Shown: in pieces, positions 43,671-54,943 of the stretch
Position numbering within the stretch: position 1 is the first letter of the stretch
How the letters are laid out: each line of letters begins with the position of its first letter
DNA from: Crossaster papposus
Lineage: Eukaryota; Echinodermata; Asteroidea; Velatida; Solasteridae
Length of the DNA: 64,000 bases
Reading direction: 5' to 3'
Assembly: GCA_037893245.1 (NCBI GenBank)
Contig: JBAIAA010000605.1
Location: 2,174,501-2,238,500, forward strand
The notes under the pieces: model-generated
The model's input: only the letters and a program-made list of their open reading frames with translations
Databases searched by the model: none
Told to the model about the DNA's origin: nothing
Translations under genes and position numbers: made by a program

Positions 43671-46100
43671 TTAAAGAAGGCGATGTTTGAGAACAATAAA
43701 CTTGGAAAAGTCTGTTTCGTAAATGCCAAGTGGGTAGTGATCTGCCAAATCTGTCACTTTCACTAGTTTTAGTTGTCCATGGTCAGCAGATATTGCATAG
43801 GCATGAACATGCTGTACATAATCAGTTGTCTGGACGGTTTTGCATAGAATATGAACAATTCCAGCAATGATGAAGCTCATTTGAATTATTCCAAAATGAT
43901 ACACATTCTCCAATTTGTCCAGTATAACAGCAGAACCTGAATAATACCATGTTCCACTACATGCTACGTTCTTCACCACGTAGACATCTGCTTGCCCAGC
44001 AAGTGGGAGAAGCAACCGTTGCACATCTCTAGGTAGTTCATTAGTATGTTTAAGTTCACCCCATGTATGGTCAATTACTTCTTGTGTGAGGAACTTTTCA
44101 GATTGTGATTTTGACATGCACCATGCTTGATGATACTGATGTCTCTCTGCAAGAGTTTTCAGGATATTTTTTCTATTTTTTGTCCTCCATGCTGTTTCTT
44201 TGAAATAGAAGTGCTTCGCTTCAAAACGAAGTGTCCAACAATGTATTAGTGGACCATACTCTAAGATAAGTCTTGGGTAGTGCACAAGATAGTGAAACTT
44301 CGGTTTCATAGTGATTTCTGTGTATTCTGTGTAGTATCCTGTCAGAAACAACTCAATGAGATAAGCAAGGAATTCAGTCGTCACTTTGTCTACTTTCGGC
44401 ATCACACAATGCTCTACGACATCAAGAAGGAGCAAAAATATCGCCCACTTTGCATTACCAAATGGAATTGTATGACCAACCATAAGGGGCAACAAACGTA
44501 ACAAGCACCATGCTTGCGCAGCTGTTTGCCTGACCTTGAAGCTTCCCATCTCTGATGACATTACACTTGGTTTGTTTCTCTTGTCACTGGCATCATAAGA
44601 AAAAGTAGAAACTTGGTGGTTAAAATACTCAAGTGAGAAAAATTCCTGCCTTACACAGTACTTTATAGTATTGCTTATGACCTCGGGCACAATTCCTTCA
44701 AGAAGATCATGTGCTACATCTGCAGGGAGACCACTGGTTATGTGAAAGTGTTGTAGCTGATTGAGTGTACAGTTATGTTTTACTCCATACAATGATGCCA
44801 AATTAGGATTATCCTGTACAAGTTGGACCTGTTGATCATATGCTTCCTCAGATCGTATCTCTAGACTTTGACTAGTGAAATGGTTCTTCAGTGTTCGTGA
44901 AGTCACGTTACAGAAACGACAAACACGACCATGGTGAAAGTGTTCTTGAAAGCCTCCTATTGTGTGGGCTCCTTGGTTATCAGCACTTATAAAACTGACA
45001 GTACCATGAATGTTGTGCTCTACACCGTCCTTGTGCAGCGTTAGACCATCAGTCTCTAAAGCAGTAATATCTCTTATAAGAGGCTGGAGGATTCTATGCA
45101 TTCCATATTTTTTTACGTGAGATGATATGCACAGAGCTACAAGTTGTATACTTTGCAGTTTGGATCTATATTTTGGGGATATGTTCCCAAGAACATAGTA
45201 AAAGGCACCAAACTTAAGTTGTTTGACTTTGTTCCCTAATGGATTTGCCACACAAAAGTCATCAAAATATAGCTGGATTTGGAGATTCATGTGGTTTCCA
45301 CAGAACAGATTATTGCTTGCAAAGAGAGAGCCATCACAATAGTCCTCAAGGATTTTGTCTGCAAAATGGCCATTGTAGACTTCTGCAAAGACATCATCCT
45401 TGTTTAGTAATGATTTAATAGATAACAGAACTGGAATATACTGCATTGTCTCATCGTCACCCCTGACATTCTGTCCTAAAATATACTCCACTGGCTCCAC
45501 ATAATCAAACTGTTCTGCTGCATATGTATTGATATGCTTATCTGCACAGAAATAGTTGAATGCTTTCTCATATTTTGATTCCTCTAATGCAGCAAAGAGA
45601 CCCAGTTGCTCAAGGTCATGGAGATTATCTGCACCACCTCTCTGCAAAATTCCCCTTACTCTGTCATTTAACTGTTCACGATACGATTTCATGATATCCA
45701 ATATTCCATTGGCAACATAGCTGCATGCATTAGTTGTGGTTTTGAATTCTTCTCTTAAACCAAGTAGGAATGAGCTGACCTCATGATTTTCATTAACAGG
45801 TAGCTCTCGGTATTGGTCATCATAATCATGAAAATCATTTGCAACATCATCCTCATCTGCATCATCTTCATTATCTCTGTCATTAATGTGTTGGATTCTA
45901 TTGCGCCTAATATGTTCCATCCAGAACTCCTCATGTTTACATTTGATGTGATTTAAATAAGTCCGGACTGTTTTCTGCAATTTATGACACCCATTAACAT
46001 TGCATTGTATTTGTCGGGTACTATGTCCATGCCTATAATGTTTAATAAGAGCTGAAAAGGTATTCTTTTCAGCAAAACAAATACTACATGTAAACCTCAT
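43671..46100 (-). CDS. Single-exon C2H2 / HDLLEG protein, probably transposase-derived
   Basis: 809 residues. Two C2H2-like fingers (C5-H26 and C33-H56) and an acidic stretch (74-95) lead into a long globular region. Motifs YFDDF (278-282), VANPLGN, SADNQGAH (372-379), CRFC (394-397) and GLPADVAHDLLEGIVPE (457-473) recur in a large set of unnamed animal proteins. The aspartates of YFDDF and SADN and the glutamate of HDLLEG could form a DDE-type catalytic site, which is an inference. Intronless structure fits a transposon or domesticated transposase gene. The ATG at 46100 follows TTTGTTACAG, which could be an acceptor for a 5' UTR exon. The seven-exon gene lies ~210 bp downstream on the same strand. 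Confidence 0.75.
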   Translation of the reverse strand: MRFTCSICFAEKNTFSALIKHYRHGHSTRQIQCNVNGCHKLQKTVRTYLNHIKCKHEEFWMEHIRRNRIQHINDRDNEDDADEDDVANDFHDYDDQYRELPVNENHEVSSFLLGLREEFKTTTNACSYVANGILDIMKSYREQLNDRVRGILQRGGADNLHDLEQLGLFAALEESKYEKAFNYFCADKHINTYAAEQFDYVEPVEYILGQNVRGDDETMQYIPVLLSIKSLLNKDDVFAEVYNGHFADKILEDYCDGSLFASNNLFCGNHMNLQIQLYFDDFCVANPLGNKVKQLKFGAFYYVLGNISPKYRSKLQSIQLVALCISSHVKKYGMHRILQPLIRDITALETDGLTLHKDGVEHNIHGTVSFISADNQGAHTIGGFQEHFHHGRVCRFCNVTSRTLKNHFTSQSLEIRSEEAYDQQVQLVQDNPNLASLYGVKHNCTLNQLQHFHITSGLPADVAHDLLEGIVPEVISNTIKYCVRQEFFSLEYFNHQVSTFSYDASDKRNKPSVMSSEMGSFKVRQTAAQAWCLLRLLPLMVGHTIPFGNAKWAIFLLLLDVVEHCVMPKVDKVTTEFLAYLIELFLTGYYTEYTEITMKPKFHYLVHYPRLILEYGPLIHCWTLRFEAKHFYFKETAWRTKNRKNILKTLAERHQYHQAWCMSKSQSEKFLTQEVIDHTWGELKHTNELPRDVQRLLLPLAGQADVYVVKNVACSGTWYYSGSAVILDKLENVYHFGIIQMSFIIAGIVHILCKTVQTTDYVQHVHAYAISADHGQLKLVKVTDLADHYPLGIYETDFSKFIVLKHRLL

Positions 46101-46988
46101 TCTGTAACAAACTTATGTATACTCTGTTAATTTTGATCATGTACATGTATTAAACCAATCTCAGAATTATTTTGGTACACATACATGTCAAATTTAAATT
46201 CAAATTTGCTGTAATCAGAGTGCCAAACAAAATCAAGACCCTGTAAAAGTAAACAAAATAAATAAAATCAAACTTAACCCTCCTATACTTACAACTATCA
46301 CAGCCCATCAAAACTTTACACCATCTCTCATACAGTTTGTGTGTTTCAATCTGTCATTTGATCTGTAAATATGCGGCTATGGGTCGATTTTGGCTCCGAG
46401 TCAGTGACTTTTCGTGGCACGAATTTGTTCGTCACGCATTTGACAAGCCTGCCTCTTTAATTTATCCCTTTTACAAGGAAAATGTAAACAACAATAATAC
46501 GACTTACTTTGAATTCATGGTGGCTGGAATATTTCAGAGGTTTTCTGAAACACAAAAATAAAGAAATTACAAAAATTGTCAACAGATCGAGGGCGCCTAC
46601 ATCACATGGCAAGACATGTATTTTAAGGATGTTTATGTACGGTACCACAGACATGTATTTAGGTCTGTGGAAGTATACACACCAAAAACCCATGATACCA
46701 GCCAGCCAAAACACAGCATATTGATAAACTACCGGTAAAACCCTTCCCTTTGGCATGCCTGTTGGTTTGCAATGTCGCTAAGTACATGTTAATACAAAAT
46801 TAGGAAAGATTTTCCCTTTATAATAACCCCCCCCCCCCCCCCCGCCAAAACCAGTAAGGAACAGCATGCACATCCTGGAACAAAAAACACCCATTTGTGT
46901 TCATAATATATTATATAACACTTGGCACAACCTTTAATTTTGAGAATTTTGTTGAGACATTTTTATGGTGGCCCTAGAGGGACACGCA
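46101..46988. other. Spacer upstream of the 809-residue gene
   Basis: AT-rich, with a C17 run at 46827-46843. The promoter of the minus-strand gene should lie near 46100-46400, but no clear core element is seen. Confidence 0.4.
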
Positions 46989-47292
46989 TATCGTAAATAT
47001 TGACATCAATATTCGCGACAAATTTTACGACTTTCCCCAAAGTCGCGAATATTGACGTCAATATTGAAGTCAAATGTCACAATTTTCCCCAAAAGTCGCG
47101 AATATTGAGGGAAAGTCGTGAAATTTGATGTCAATATTGACGTCGTCAATATTCACGACTTTGGGGGAAAGTCGTGAATTTTGTCGCGAATATTGACGTC
47201 AAATTTGACGTCAATATTTGCGACTTTTGGGAAAAGTCGTGAAATTTGACGTCAGAATTGACGTGAATATTGACGTCAATATTCACGATCTG
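46989..47292. repeat. Palindromic repeat zone built on AATATTGACGTCAATATT
   Basis: GACGTCAATATT and its complement recur about a dozen times, interleaved with GTCGCGAATATTGAC and TTTCCCCAAAAGTCG in both orientations. The whole zone can fold into alternative hairpins. Confidence 0.8.
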
Positions 47293-48047
47293 TGTAATCC
47301 CTCCAGGGCCATCATACATTTTAGTGAAATATAGGGGAAGAAAGTGTGTGTTCTTGGCACCATGTACAGTCACTCAAAGTGTTCACATACATGTTGATTT
47401 CTTCCTCATTTTTCCCCAGATTTTGCTGACATAAATCTTGAAATAACAGGGGCCAATTTCATAAAGCTGTTAAGAAAAACAAAAAACAATATGTGTGGAA
47501 TATTGCTTTTGACTGGTATTCAGCTGTTGTTTGCTTAGCATGAAAATTACATTGATTTTTGGCTGGCAACCTGTTTTTATTAAAGCAAGACATTTTTATG
47601 CTAAGCAAATGTTATAAAATTAGCCCCAGGGTTGTGCCACATGTTTGGAAAGTTGTTATCAAGGAGGGTTAGTTATTCAAGATTTCGCTGTTCTTGACTG
47701 ATTTTGGTGGGGGGGGGGGGGGGGGGGGGGGGGATGAAAGTTAAAAAAAACACAGGGAATACGTGAAATGAGACACGGATGTTTTTAAGTTGAATAAGAT
47801 ATGAGCAATTTATCAAATTGCATGAATGAGAAAAATTACAGAAGTGTGTACCTTAAAAATTCCAGCTCTGGGCTCATGACATGACAGAGCTGGAAATACT
47901 ACCTTACCTGCAAATTCATGCAGCTTGTTATCCCCTTAAAATGAGAATATGCTCAAGTTAAACCCCCCAAACAATTTGTTGTGCAACTTCGGTGCATGCA
48001 CAAACCAGCTGTGTACAAAGTAACGGAGCGGATTTTTGAACAAACCG
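47293..48047. other. Spacer with G25 run
   Basis: No gene. A G25 homopolymer lies at 47709-47733 and a short CAGAGCTGGAA inverted repeat near 47862-47893. Confidence 0.4.
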
Positions 48048-48192
48048 ATGTTTTTCCCGATCGATGTTTTTCCCGATCGATGATTTTCCCCGATCGATGA
48101 TTTTCCCCGATCGATGTTTTTCCGATCGATGTTTTTCCGATCGATGTTTTCCCGATCGATGTTTTCCCGATCGATGTTTTCCCGATCGATTA
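48048..48192. repeat. Short tandem repeat CGATCGATGTTTTTCC
   Basis: About nine copies of a 15-18-bp unit containing the palindrome CGATCG. Confidence 0.9.
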
Positions 48193-48323
48193 TCGGCCAG
48201 CGGCACTGTGCGCGCCTCGGGGCTCGATATACAACATCTGTTTGCTGATCGCTGTCACAGTCACCGTCAGTATTTCATCAAACATGGCCTAAGACTTTGT
48301 GCATGAGGTATAGCCAAGGCTAG

Positions 48324-48909
48324 CCCTAGTCTATGGCCCCGCACTAGAGTACACTCTGTGCTATAGGCCGTACGTCCATCAGTGCAAAAAAACAGGATTT
48401 ATTTCACTTATTTCATGGAAATCATTCGGTCTCAAACTCGGCATGCAGGTTCATTTATTATAGCGCATCGATATTTTGCTAAAACTTTGCTAAATCTACG
48501 TTATAAATTTTCAAAAAAATTTGAGATAAACACAAAACAATATGGCGGATCAAGTCTGCGCAGGCGTGCAAAGCTCGTCGCACCGAACAACAGTAGGCGC
48601 CTTTGTTGTTTGATGCGACGAGCTTTGCACGCCGCGCCTGCGCAGAATTGTTCCGCCATATTGTTTTACTTTTATCGGAAATTCTTTTGAAAATTTATAA
48701 CGCAGATTTAGAGACAAATTACACCAGACGGAACCACGGAAAAGTCCAAATTTTAGCGAAATATCGATGCGCTATAATAAATGAACCTGCATGCCGAGTT
48801 TGAGACCGAATGATTTCCATTAAATAAGTGAAAAAAATCCCGGTATTTTTGCACTGATGGACGTACAATAGCACTGTACTCTACTGCGGGGCATAGACAG
48901 ATAGACTAA
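48324..48909. mobile_element. Foldback element with ~270-bp inverted arms
   Basis: The left arm (about 48324-48590) is mirrored by the right arm (about 48613-48909). Matching landmarks are TACGTCCATCAGTGCAAAAA, CATTCGGTCTCAAACTCGGC, AGCGCATCGATATTT and CAATATGGCGGA. The loop is only about 20 bp. There is no coding frame, so this is a MITE or foldback transposon. The arms diverge by small indels, so it is not a recent assembly artefact. Confidence 0.82.
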
Positions 48910-48966
48910 GGCATATGTCCAGATATGGAAATCTTTCCTCTCCCGGTGAGAGCTGGATTTTGTTTG

Positions 48967-49030
48967 GTATGGGTCCGAGTTGGTTTGGGTCCGAGTTGGT
49001 TTGGGTCCGAGTTGGTTTGGGTCCGAGTTG
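48967..49030. repeat. 16-bp tandem repeat GGGTCCGAGTTGGTTT
   Basis: Four near-perfect direct copies. Confidence 0.92.
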
Positions 49031-49720
49031 ACCTGCTTCCGCCGTCATGATCGCAACCGCCATATTTTAATATTACTGTAATGTGGGCCTAGTTGTATTG
49101 TATTACATGTATGATGTACTTAGGCCCGGCCTTGTACAACAAGGCCATCGGTCTATCGAGTCATCACGAGCAGACTCGACTGTGACTATCGAGTACTAGC
49201 TTTGACTGACTCCAGACTGTTTTAAACTTTGGTTCAAATTTGTTCTCATCATAATTACACAAGTCGATCTGTTTAAAAATTACAATAAATTCTTACCTTA
49301 AACCTTACCTTAAACGGAAGAAACAAGATGTCACCGCACCACCAATACAATCTATCGTCGTATGCATGCGTTTTCGTACACGTATACGTACGCGACGAAT
49401 ATTATAAGATTTTAGCGCGAAAAGTCACGAGCAGCTGTTCTATTAACTGCACTCACCACTCGAATGAGTTTAAATTGCTCCCTGTTTACAAAGTCATTTC
49501 CCATTATTTCCAAATTGAAATCACGAATTGTTGTTAATGTTTTTGTTTCATTACTGAAATATGGCTGTCAAGTCGGAATAATGCATCTTTATTTAATTCA
49601 CAGCTAAACAAGTAATTGTTTTAGCTTCAGATCCAGAGGGAGGGGGGGGGTCAATAATACACTGACCGACTTATACACTTTGGCAAGTTTTCTTCGGGCG
49701 AATTGGCTGAGTGAAAAAAA
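49031..49720. other. Spacer, no gene supported
   Basis: An open frame at 49328-49537 has no family features. A short G-run is at 49642-49650. Confidence 0.35.
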
Positions 49721-50039
49721 ATATCATTAGTATTTGGGCAATAAATTAGTCAATCGATTAGTAATTTAAAAATTAGTTCGTCATTTCCGATTGAGGAGAC
49801 TAACCGCATTAGTAAATCAGTGATGGGTCAATTAGTCACACAGCAAAATTGGTATTAATAAAATTCGTGTTAGTCTTTGAACATTTTAAATTAGTACTTC
49901 ATTTTGTTTAATTAGTCAACAATATTTCCATTAGTATTTTAGATTGAACAATTAGTCAGACATTGAAAGACTAATTTTTATTACCTACTTGACTAATTTT
50001 TCACTCAAATTGACTAGATTTTGTTTTCAGTACAAAATA
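49721..50039. repeat. Second ATTAGTC-rich zone
   Basis: ATTAGTC/GACTAAT recurs about 14 times with irregular spacing, without a clean tandem unit. Related to 35300-35765. Confidence 0.7.
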
Positions 50040-50665
50040 GAAAAATTGTTACTTTTGAGTAAACTAATATTACAATTTTTTTTAGAGAATCAAGACAATT
50101 TTTATTTTACATATTAAATTAGTGCAAAAACACGAAAAACAGCCTTCGACTATTAATTTGTCGTTTTAGCAGTGAGTTAAAACAATCGCCCGTTATTCAT
50201 TGATTTGATTGTCGCAACAAATCCTGGCACAGTTTGTTTTCTTTCTAAGTTGGTGGGGGACGAATTATTTTTTTCCAAATTAAAGCCTAAAACCAGTGGC
50301 CGAACTATTACTACCGAATTATTAGGAAATATCTTACTTATTTTAAAGTAAATAATGATAGTAGGCATCCAGCAAAATTATTTGTAATGATTTGTAATTT
50401 CACGATCGATCGTGAAGAAAAAACCCCCAAAACAACATAAGAACCACTGCCCGACGCCGGTTGAAAACGAACTCCGTTTGTCTTGCTTTCCTGGGCATCC
50501 ATGATTGTAAAACTTCAAACAGGTCAATTAAACGATATTTACTATAAAATACAACCCCCCAAATCCACCCATTGATAATAATTTAGGCAATTACCAATGG
50601 TGTATTCTACCTTTACCTTTTTTAACTTTTTCATTGAAGCCATTTTTGTTGGCAGCTGAAATTAC
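50040..50665. repeat. Gene-less fragment of the PAN-fibrinogen block
   Basis: Matches 24130-24850 of block 1 and 61450-62000 of block 3, including a left-truncated TTAA-MITE (50307-50612). It shows this segment moves or duplicates without the gene. Confidence 0.72.
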
Positions 50666-50954
50666 CTGCTTGGTAGGAATAGTCCAGGAGCTAGCAGACT
50701 TTTATCGGTATTGTTGAGTACGAAAGGTTTGACACCTGAAATGAGTAGGACTATGTGTGGGAACCCCAAAATGTGGATTCTTAAGTTTGGCACTCTTGCA
50801 CTGCCCCCTGGGGGCACTCTCAAAATGACCCCCCTATTTTTTGTATCGGTATTGTGGCGTACGAGGACCAATTTTTTTTTCATATGTACTTCAAGGGAGT
50901 CTTATTTCAAAAAGCCAATTCTTAAGTTTTCAACTAATGTACTAAGCCACTTAA

Positions 50955-51188
50955 CCAGTTCGCGCCGGGATTATTTAAACAACGCCGAGCCGACGGGCGG
51001 GATTATATTTAACGAAACTCGATCCGAAGCGTATTCAGGCTGATAGTGCCGGGAAGCACACCCACGCATTTCCGGCCTTGCGCGCTGCTGACATACATTT
51101 CCGAACTTGAACTTGGCGTGTTTAGGCGTCATCCGTTTTAAATTTTGAAATTTTTTTGCGTTTATATACGTCATCCGGCGCGAACTGG
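50955..51188. mobile_element. 234-bp MITE with TTAA duplication and visible empty site
   Basis: Ends CCAGTTCGCGCCGG and its exact inverse, flanked by TTAA (50951-50954 and 51189-51192). The neighbouring module copy reads TACTAATCCACTTAAGAATGG (51316-51336), which is the uninterrupted form of this site. Confidence 0.88.
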
Positions 51189-51377
51189 TTAAGAATGGCC
51201 TAATTAACGCTAATTAGCACTTTTATCGGTATTGTCACGTACGAGGACATATTTTGGCTCAAATGTACTCCAAGATATCCTGATTACGAATATCTAATTC
51301 TTAAGTTTCAACTCCATGTACTAATCCACTTAAGAATGGGTCAAAGATCGATAATTGAAATAATTACGTTTGGAATA

Positions 51378-51631
51378 ATGTGACCCGCTCCATCGAAATC
51401 AGGAATAAGTCTCAAAAAAGTTATGGTCTGATGAAGATGACAGGTGTATATTTATTTGCCGAATCCACATTCCGAGAAAAACAGCTCTGAAATAAACAAA
51501 ATTGACCAAAATCATACGGACAGCACAAACAAATACTTGGCCACGATTTTCACCCATGCATTCACTTCAACGGCCGATTGCGTAAAACGGCCTCAGCGAC
51601 TTATTCCTGATTACGATGGAGCGGGTCACAT
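51378..51631. mobile_element. ~254-bp MITE with ~32-bp inverted ends
   Basis: ATGTGACCCGCTCCATCG, AATCAGGAATAAGTC at the left is mirrored by GACTTATTCCTGATT, CGATGGAGCGGGTCACAT at the right, with one mismatch. A 2-bp AT or TA target duplication is possible. No coding frame. Confidence 0.83.
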
Positions 51632-51935
51632 ATGCCATTTCTCCGGAACCACATGGGGTAGAGGATTGAAATAAGGTTTAATGTGAAGGTCTAAACATTG
51701 TGGACAAGGACCAGTTGTTAAAGTAGTATTTTGTTGGTGTCTTCATGGCTTAAACACGCAATTAGGCCTAAAAGTGTACCCTTTTGACCCACCACGTGTT
51801 TATAATTGTATCGGTATGATCGAGTACGTCCACAAAACTTATGTCAACATGTTCATCTGGCAACCCAGGATACGAAAAACTCGTTCTTAAGTGTCCATCT
51901 GATGCACAAATCCGCTTAAGAATAAGAAATCGGTC

Positions 51936-53516
51936 AACTTATGAAAGCATGTTTAAGCTATTATTGAGTTATTCCTCATGAAAAGGAGGCCTTCATCAAA
52001 AGTTTAATTTATCAAGAGCTTTTCGGAGTTTTCATGTGTATTTTAAGAATTGCTCGCATCCAATTATTAAGCTGGATAGTACAGTAACCATGTGTCTGTG
52101 TCAAGGACAATAAGACTATATATATGCCCTATTGTTCATTGTACCTATATATATGCCCTATTGTTATTGTCAGCTCAAGTTGCCTCTGCATAAGTGGTTT
52201 TTGCTTTTGATGATTAAAAGAGATTTATCTGCACCGTATTGGCTCATTTCATTGTATAAAGTTGTATTTTTTTCAAACTGAAAACTTGCCATTTATATTC
52301 TTTGGTGAGAACTGTCTGTTGTACGAATTATAACGAGAAGTAAAATGCCGATAGTATACCGATGAAATAACAATACAAAATGATGATTTAACAGGCGACA
52401 AGTTTTGCCTCATACTACATTTCACCTATAACAAGTAAGCAGAGTTGTAAGGAGTCACTGATTGTTGAAACTCAAGTCGAGTTGAGTCATGTATTTGCCA
52501 GTGTCGGTTCATGTTCATGTCACGTTTATGTTAGCGAATAATAAGTACACATACGGTATATTATACAGTGGCCGTCTGTACACGTTTTCCTTTCTTTATG
52601 ATATAACAATTAAACATTCGTATCATGGATTTACACCTTGTGTTTCTGTAACGTGTTTATTTATTAGTGACTCGAATTAACTCAAGCTTAAAATACAATA
52701 CAATTATCAGCACCCAGACTCCAAGAGGTATTAGACAGAGTGATTAATACCGACCGAACACACATTTATTCCCATTCATAAATACCTTTTTTGTAAAATT
52801 CAGCCCCAAAAGCCCCGAAAATCCCAGAAAATTGTCGCAAGTAAATGTCGGTGTTTCGCCATTCTGTCTGTGTCAAATGACATGTTTCCGCCTCTGTCGC
52901 TCTCTACACAATACATGCAATAAAGCGTATTTACTGTGAACCAGACTATTACTGCCATTGGCAACCTCGTTCCCAAGGTGTCGAGCTGTACGCGCTCAAC
53001 ACTACCCGCTCTTATTATTGGAGACGATATTGGGTTGGAAATAAAGTGAGCCCTGGGGACGGAATGTTGTTTCCAGCTGCCGGGTTTAAACACTTCCAGC
53101 CATGTCTTTATCGTCCGTTTAATACCGGCCACGTGACGGGCTCTCGACCAATAGGAATGCCTAAACTGTCCCAGGTATTTATGAATTAGGATTCAAGATC
53201 AATGTGAGAGCAGCAACACCATAGCAACGGCCAAATGTCAAAGAATGATAGTTCCCCGCGTCACCGTGTTAACATAAATTATATTGCAATTACTTCTCGG
53301 TCAGGCCCTAATTTGATGTAAATTGACTGGACTACAATCATAGCGAGTATAAATGAGAGTTTCTCCTTTTCCGGTAGTGTTCTTGGATAGAGTTTTTTAT
53401 TTTATTTCATTTAAAAAAAAATTATTACAATTTTCTACAGGCTGACGGACAAAAATAAGAACATTGCAAAAAATTACAATATCGAAGAATATTTTTTTTT
53501 ACAAAATACATCCCTG
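51936..53516. other. Spacer, no gene supported
   Basis: Contains a ~30-bp direct duplication (TATATATATGCCCTATTGTT, 52117-52166). A promoter-like stretch at 53095-53195 (CACGTG, GACCAATAGGAA, TATTTATGAATTAG) resembles 19205-19300. The minus frame 52800-53132 has no recognisable domain. Confidence 0.4.
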
Positions 53517-53577
53517 GCTTGACACAATTACCTAGGTAAAAGTGTCTCTCCTGCCCAGTTAATTTTGTCCCCCTTTT
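53517..53577. mobile_element. Relic of the GGTAATTCTGTCCCCC element family
   Basis: GACACAATTACCTAGGTAAA, AGTGTC and TTAATTTTGTCCCCC match the left subterminal part of the element at 87-765 (127-183). Confidence 0.6.
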
Positions 53578-53837
53578 TTCACCCGTTTTCATGTATTGCT
53601 TTGATGAGTTAAATATACAGACTATAAATCCAGGGCTGTTTGCTCTTTATATGACAGTGTCACTATCAACATTCAGAAATTAATCGAGCTATGTTTCTTG
53701 CTGTCATTGATCGACGCCGAACATTGGTCGAAAACAGTTCCGGTTAGTGGCCCGCCGAACTAATTAAGCCCCACGTTTAGCTTTACCATTTAGATTTCAT
53801 CCCAGTGCAACCGCCAGTCTAACTTGCCTAGTTTCAT

Positions 53838-53955
53838 AGTTTTACAATTATGGATGCTGATAAAAGCAAGAAAAACGTCATTCGTTTTCAACCGGCGTTG
53901 GGCAGTAGTTCTTATGTTGTTCTATTTTTTTTCGCGATCGCCGTCCGTTTTTTAT
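53838..53955. mobile_element. Inverted TTAA-MITE fragment
   Basis: TTTTACAATTATGGATGCTG, ATTCGTTTTCAACCGGCG and GCGATCGCCGTCCG are the reverse complement of the centre of the M1/M3 family. Confidence 0.62.
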
Positions 53956-54939
53956 AACATATGATTTGTTGGAACAGGTTGTTAAAAAAACAAAGGCATA
54001 TGGTGTTTCTTTTCTACCTAAGTCACGACCCTCGAATATCAAGTCTATAATACATACAGACAGAGGGTTATTGCTTCACGGTTTTTCTAGTACAACAGAT
54101 CATATATGGCGAGCCTGTGAGGCAAATCGAAGTATTTAGAGTCATAAGAAGGGCATGTTTAACTGCGTGTGAAGGTACAGATTTGGAAATGTAGTCATAT
54201 TTAGTCGAGCAAAGAATGCAAAGTGTTAGGTCACTGTCACGGTGCCACTTTTTGTTTACATGCCTTCTGTTGTATAGGAAATATACTGATGGCGGTTGTT
54301 ATATATTGTGGAAATGACAGGATTTCAAAAAGACCTAGGTGAACAAGTAGTGAAAAGTAGGATCAACATTTATTAAAGAAAAAAGGTAGAATATTAGAGG
54401 ACAAAATTACAGCCGCATGTCTCATTTGGCACGCTGTGTACTCATAAATAAGATCTTGAAATACAGATGCAAAATCGTTATCATGCAAAATTCATTACAA
54501 GCAAAATCCAAAATTTGTCATTTGTTTGAATTTTTTTTTACTATCGAAGAGTATTTTTTTAGAGTGAAATTGCACTAACCGTGAGCTGGGTACGTAGTTT
54601 TGTTGTGCGACAAAAAACTCTGAAAGACAAAGATAATTAACAGCCATATTTATTCAGTTTTTCAATTCCAAATTGTTTGGTTATTCTCGTGCAGTTATCA
54701 TTTGAAATTACACCAAACACACATGCACAAGCACTGCATAGCTTGACAGCGTGGTGACAGTTTAGGGTGAAATTCGAATATTCGATCATCAACCGAACTA
54801 TTCGAAAGTCTTTTTACCAGTTACTGTGATGTAGTTTCAAACTTGCGGCTTTTGTACACAAATAAATCCCAATTTTCAGATGCCATTCCTTTAGTCGGCA
54901 GTAACGTTTTGTTGACACCTATTTATTGGTCCCCTCCAT
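53956..54939. other. Spacer, no gene supported
   Basis: AT-rich. A loosely palindromic TTCGAATATTCGA lies near 54772-54786. No frame or RNA gene recognised. Confidence 0.35.
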
Positions 54940-54943
54940 TTAA

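Larger units (their letters stand above)
50697..51935. repeat. Four degenerate copies of a ~130-bp module
   Basis: TATCGGTATTGT...GTACG, then ATTCTTAAGT, then ATCCACTTAAGAAT recur in the same order starting near 50700, 50842, 51221 and 51808. Two inverted-repeat elements (50955 and 51378) are inserted in or between them. Confidence 0.55.

Noticed and set aside
52800-53132. 110-residue minus-strand frame beginning MAGIKRTIKTW
   Set aside because: No recognisable domain, and it covers a promoter-like repeat segment.
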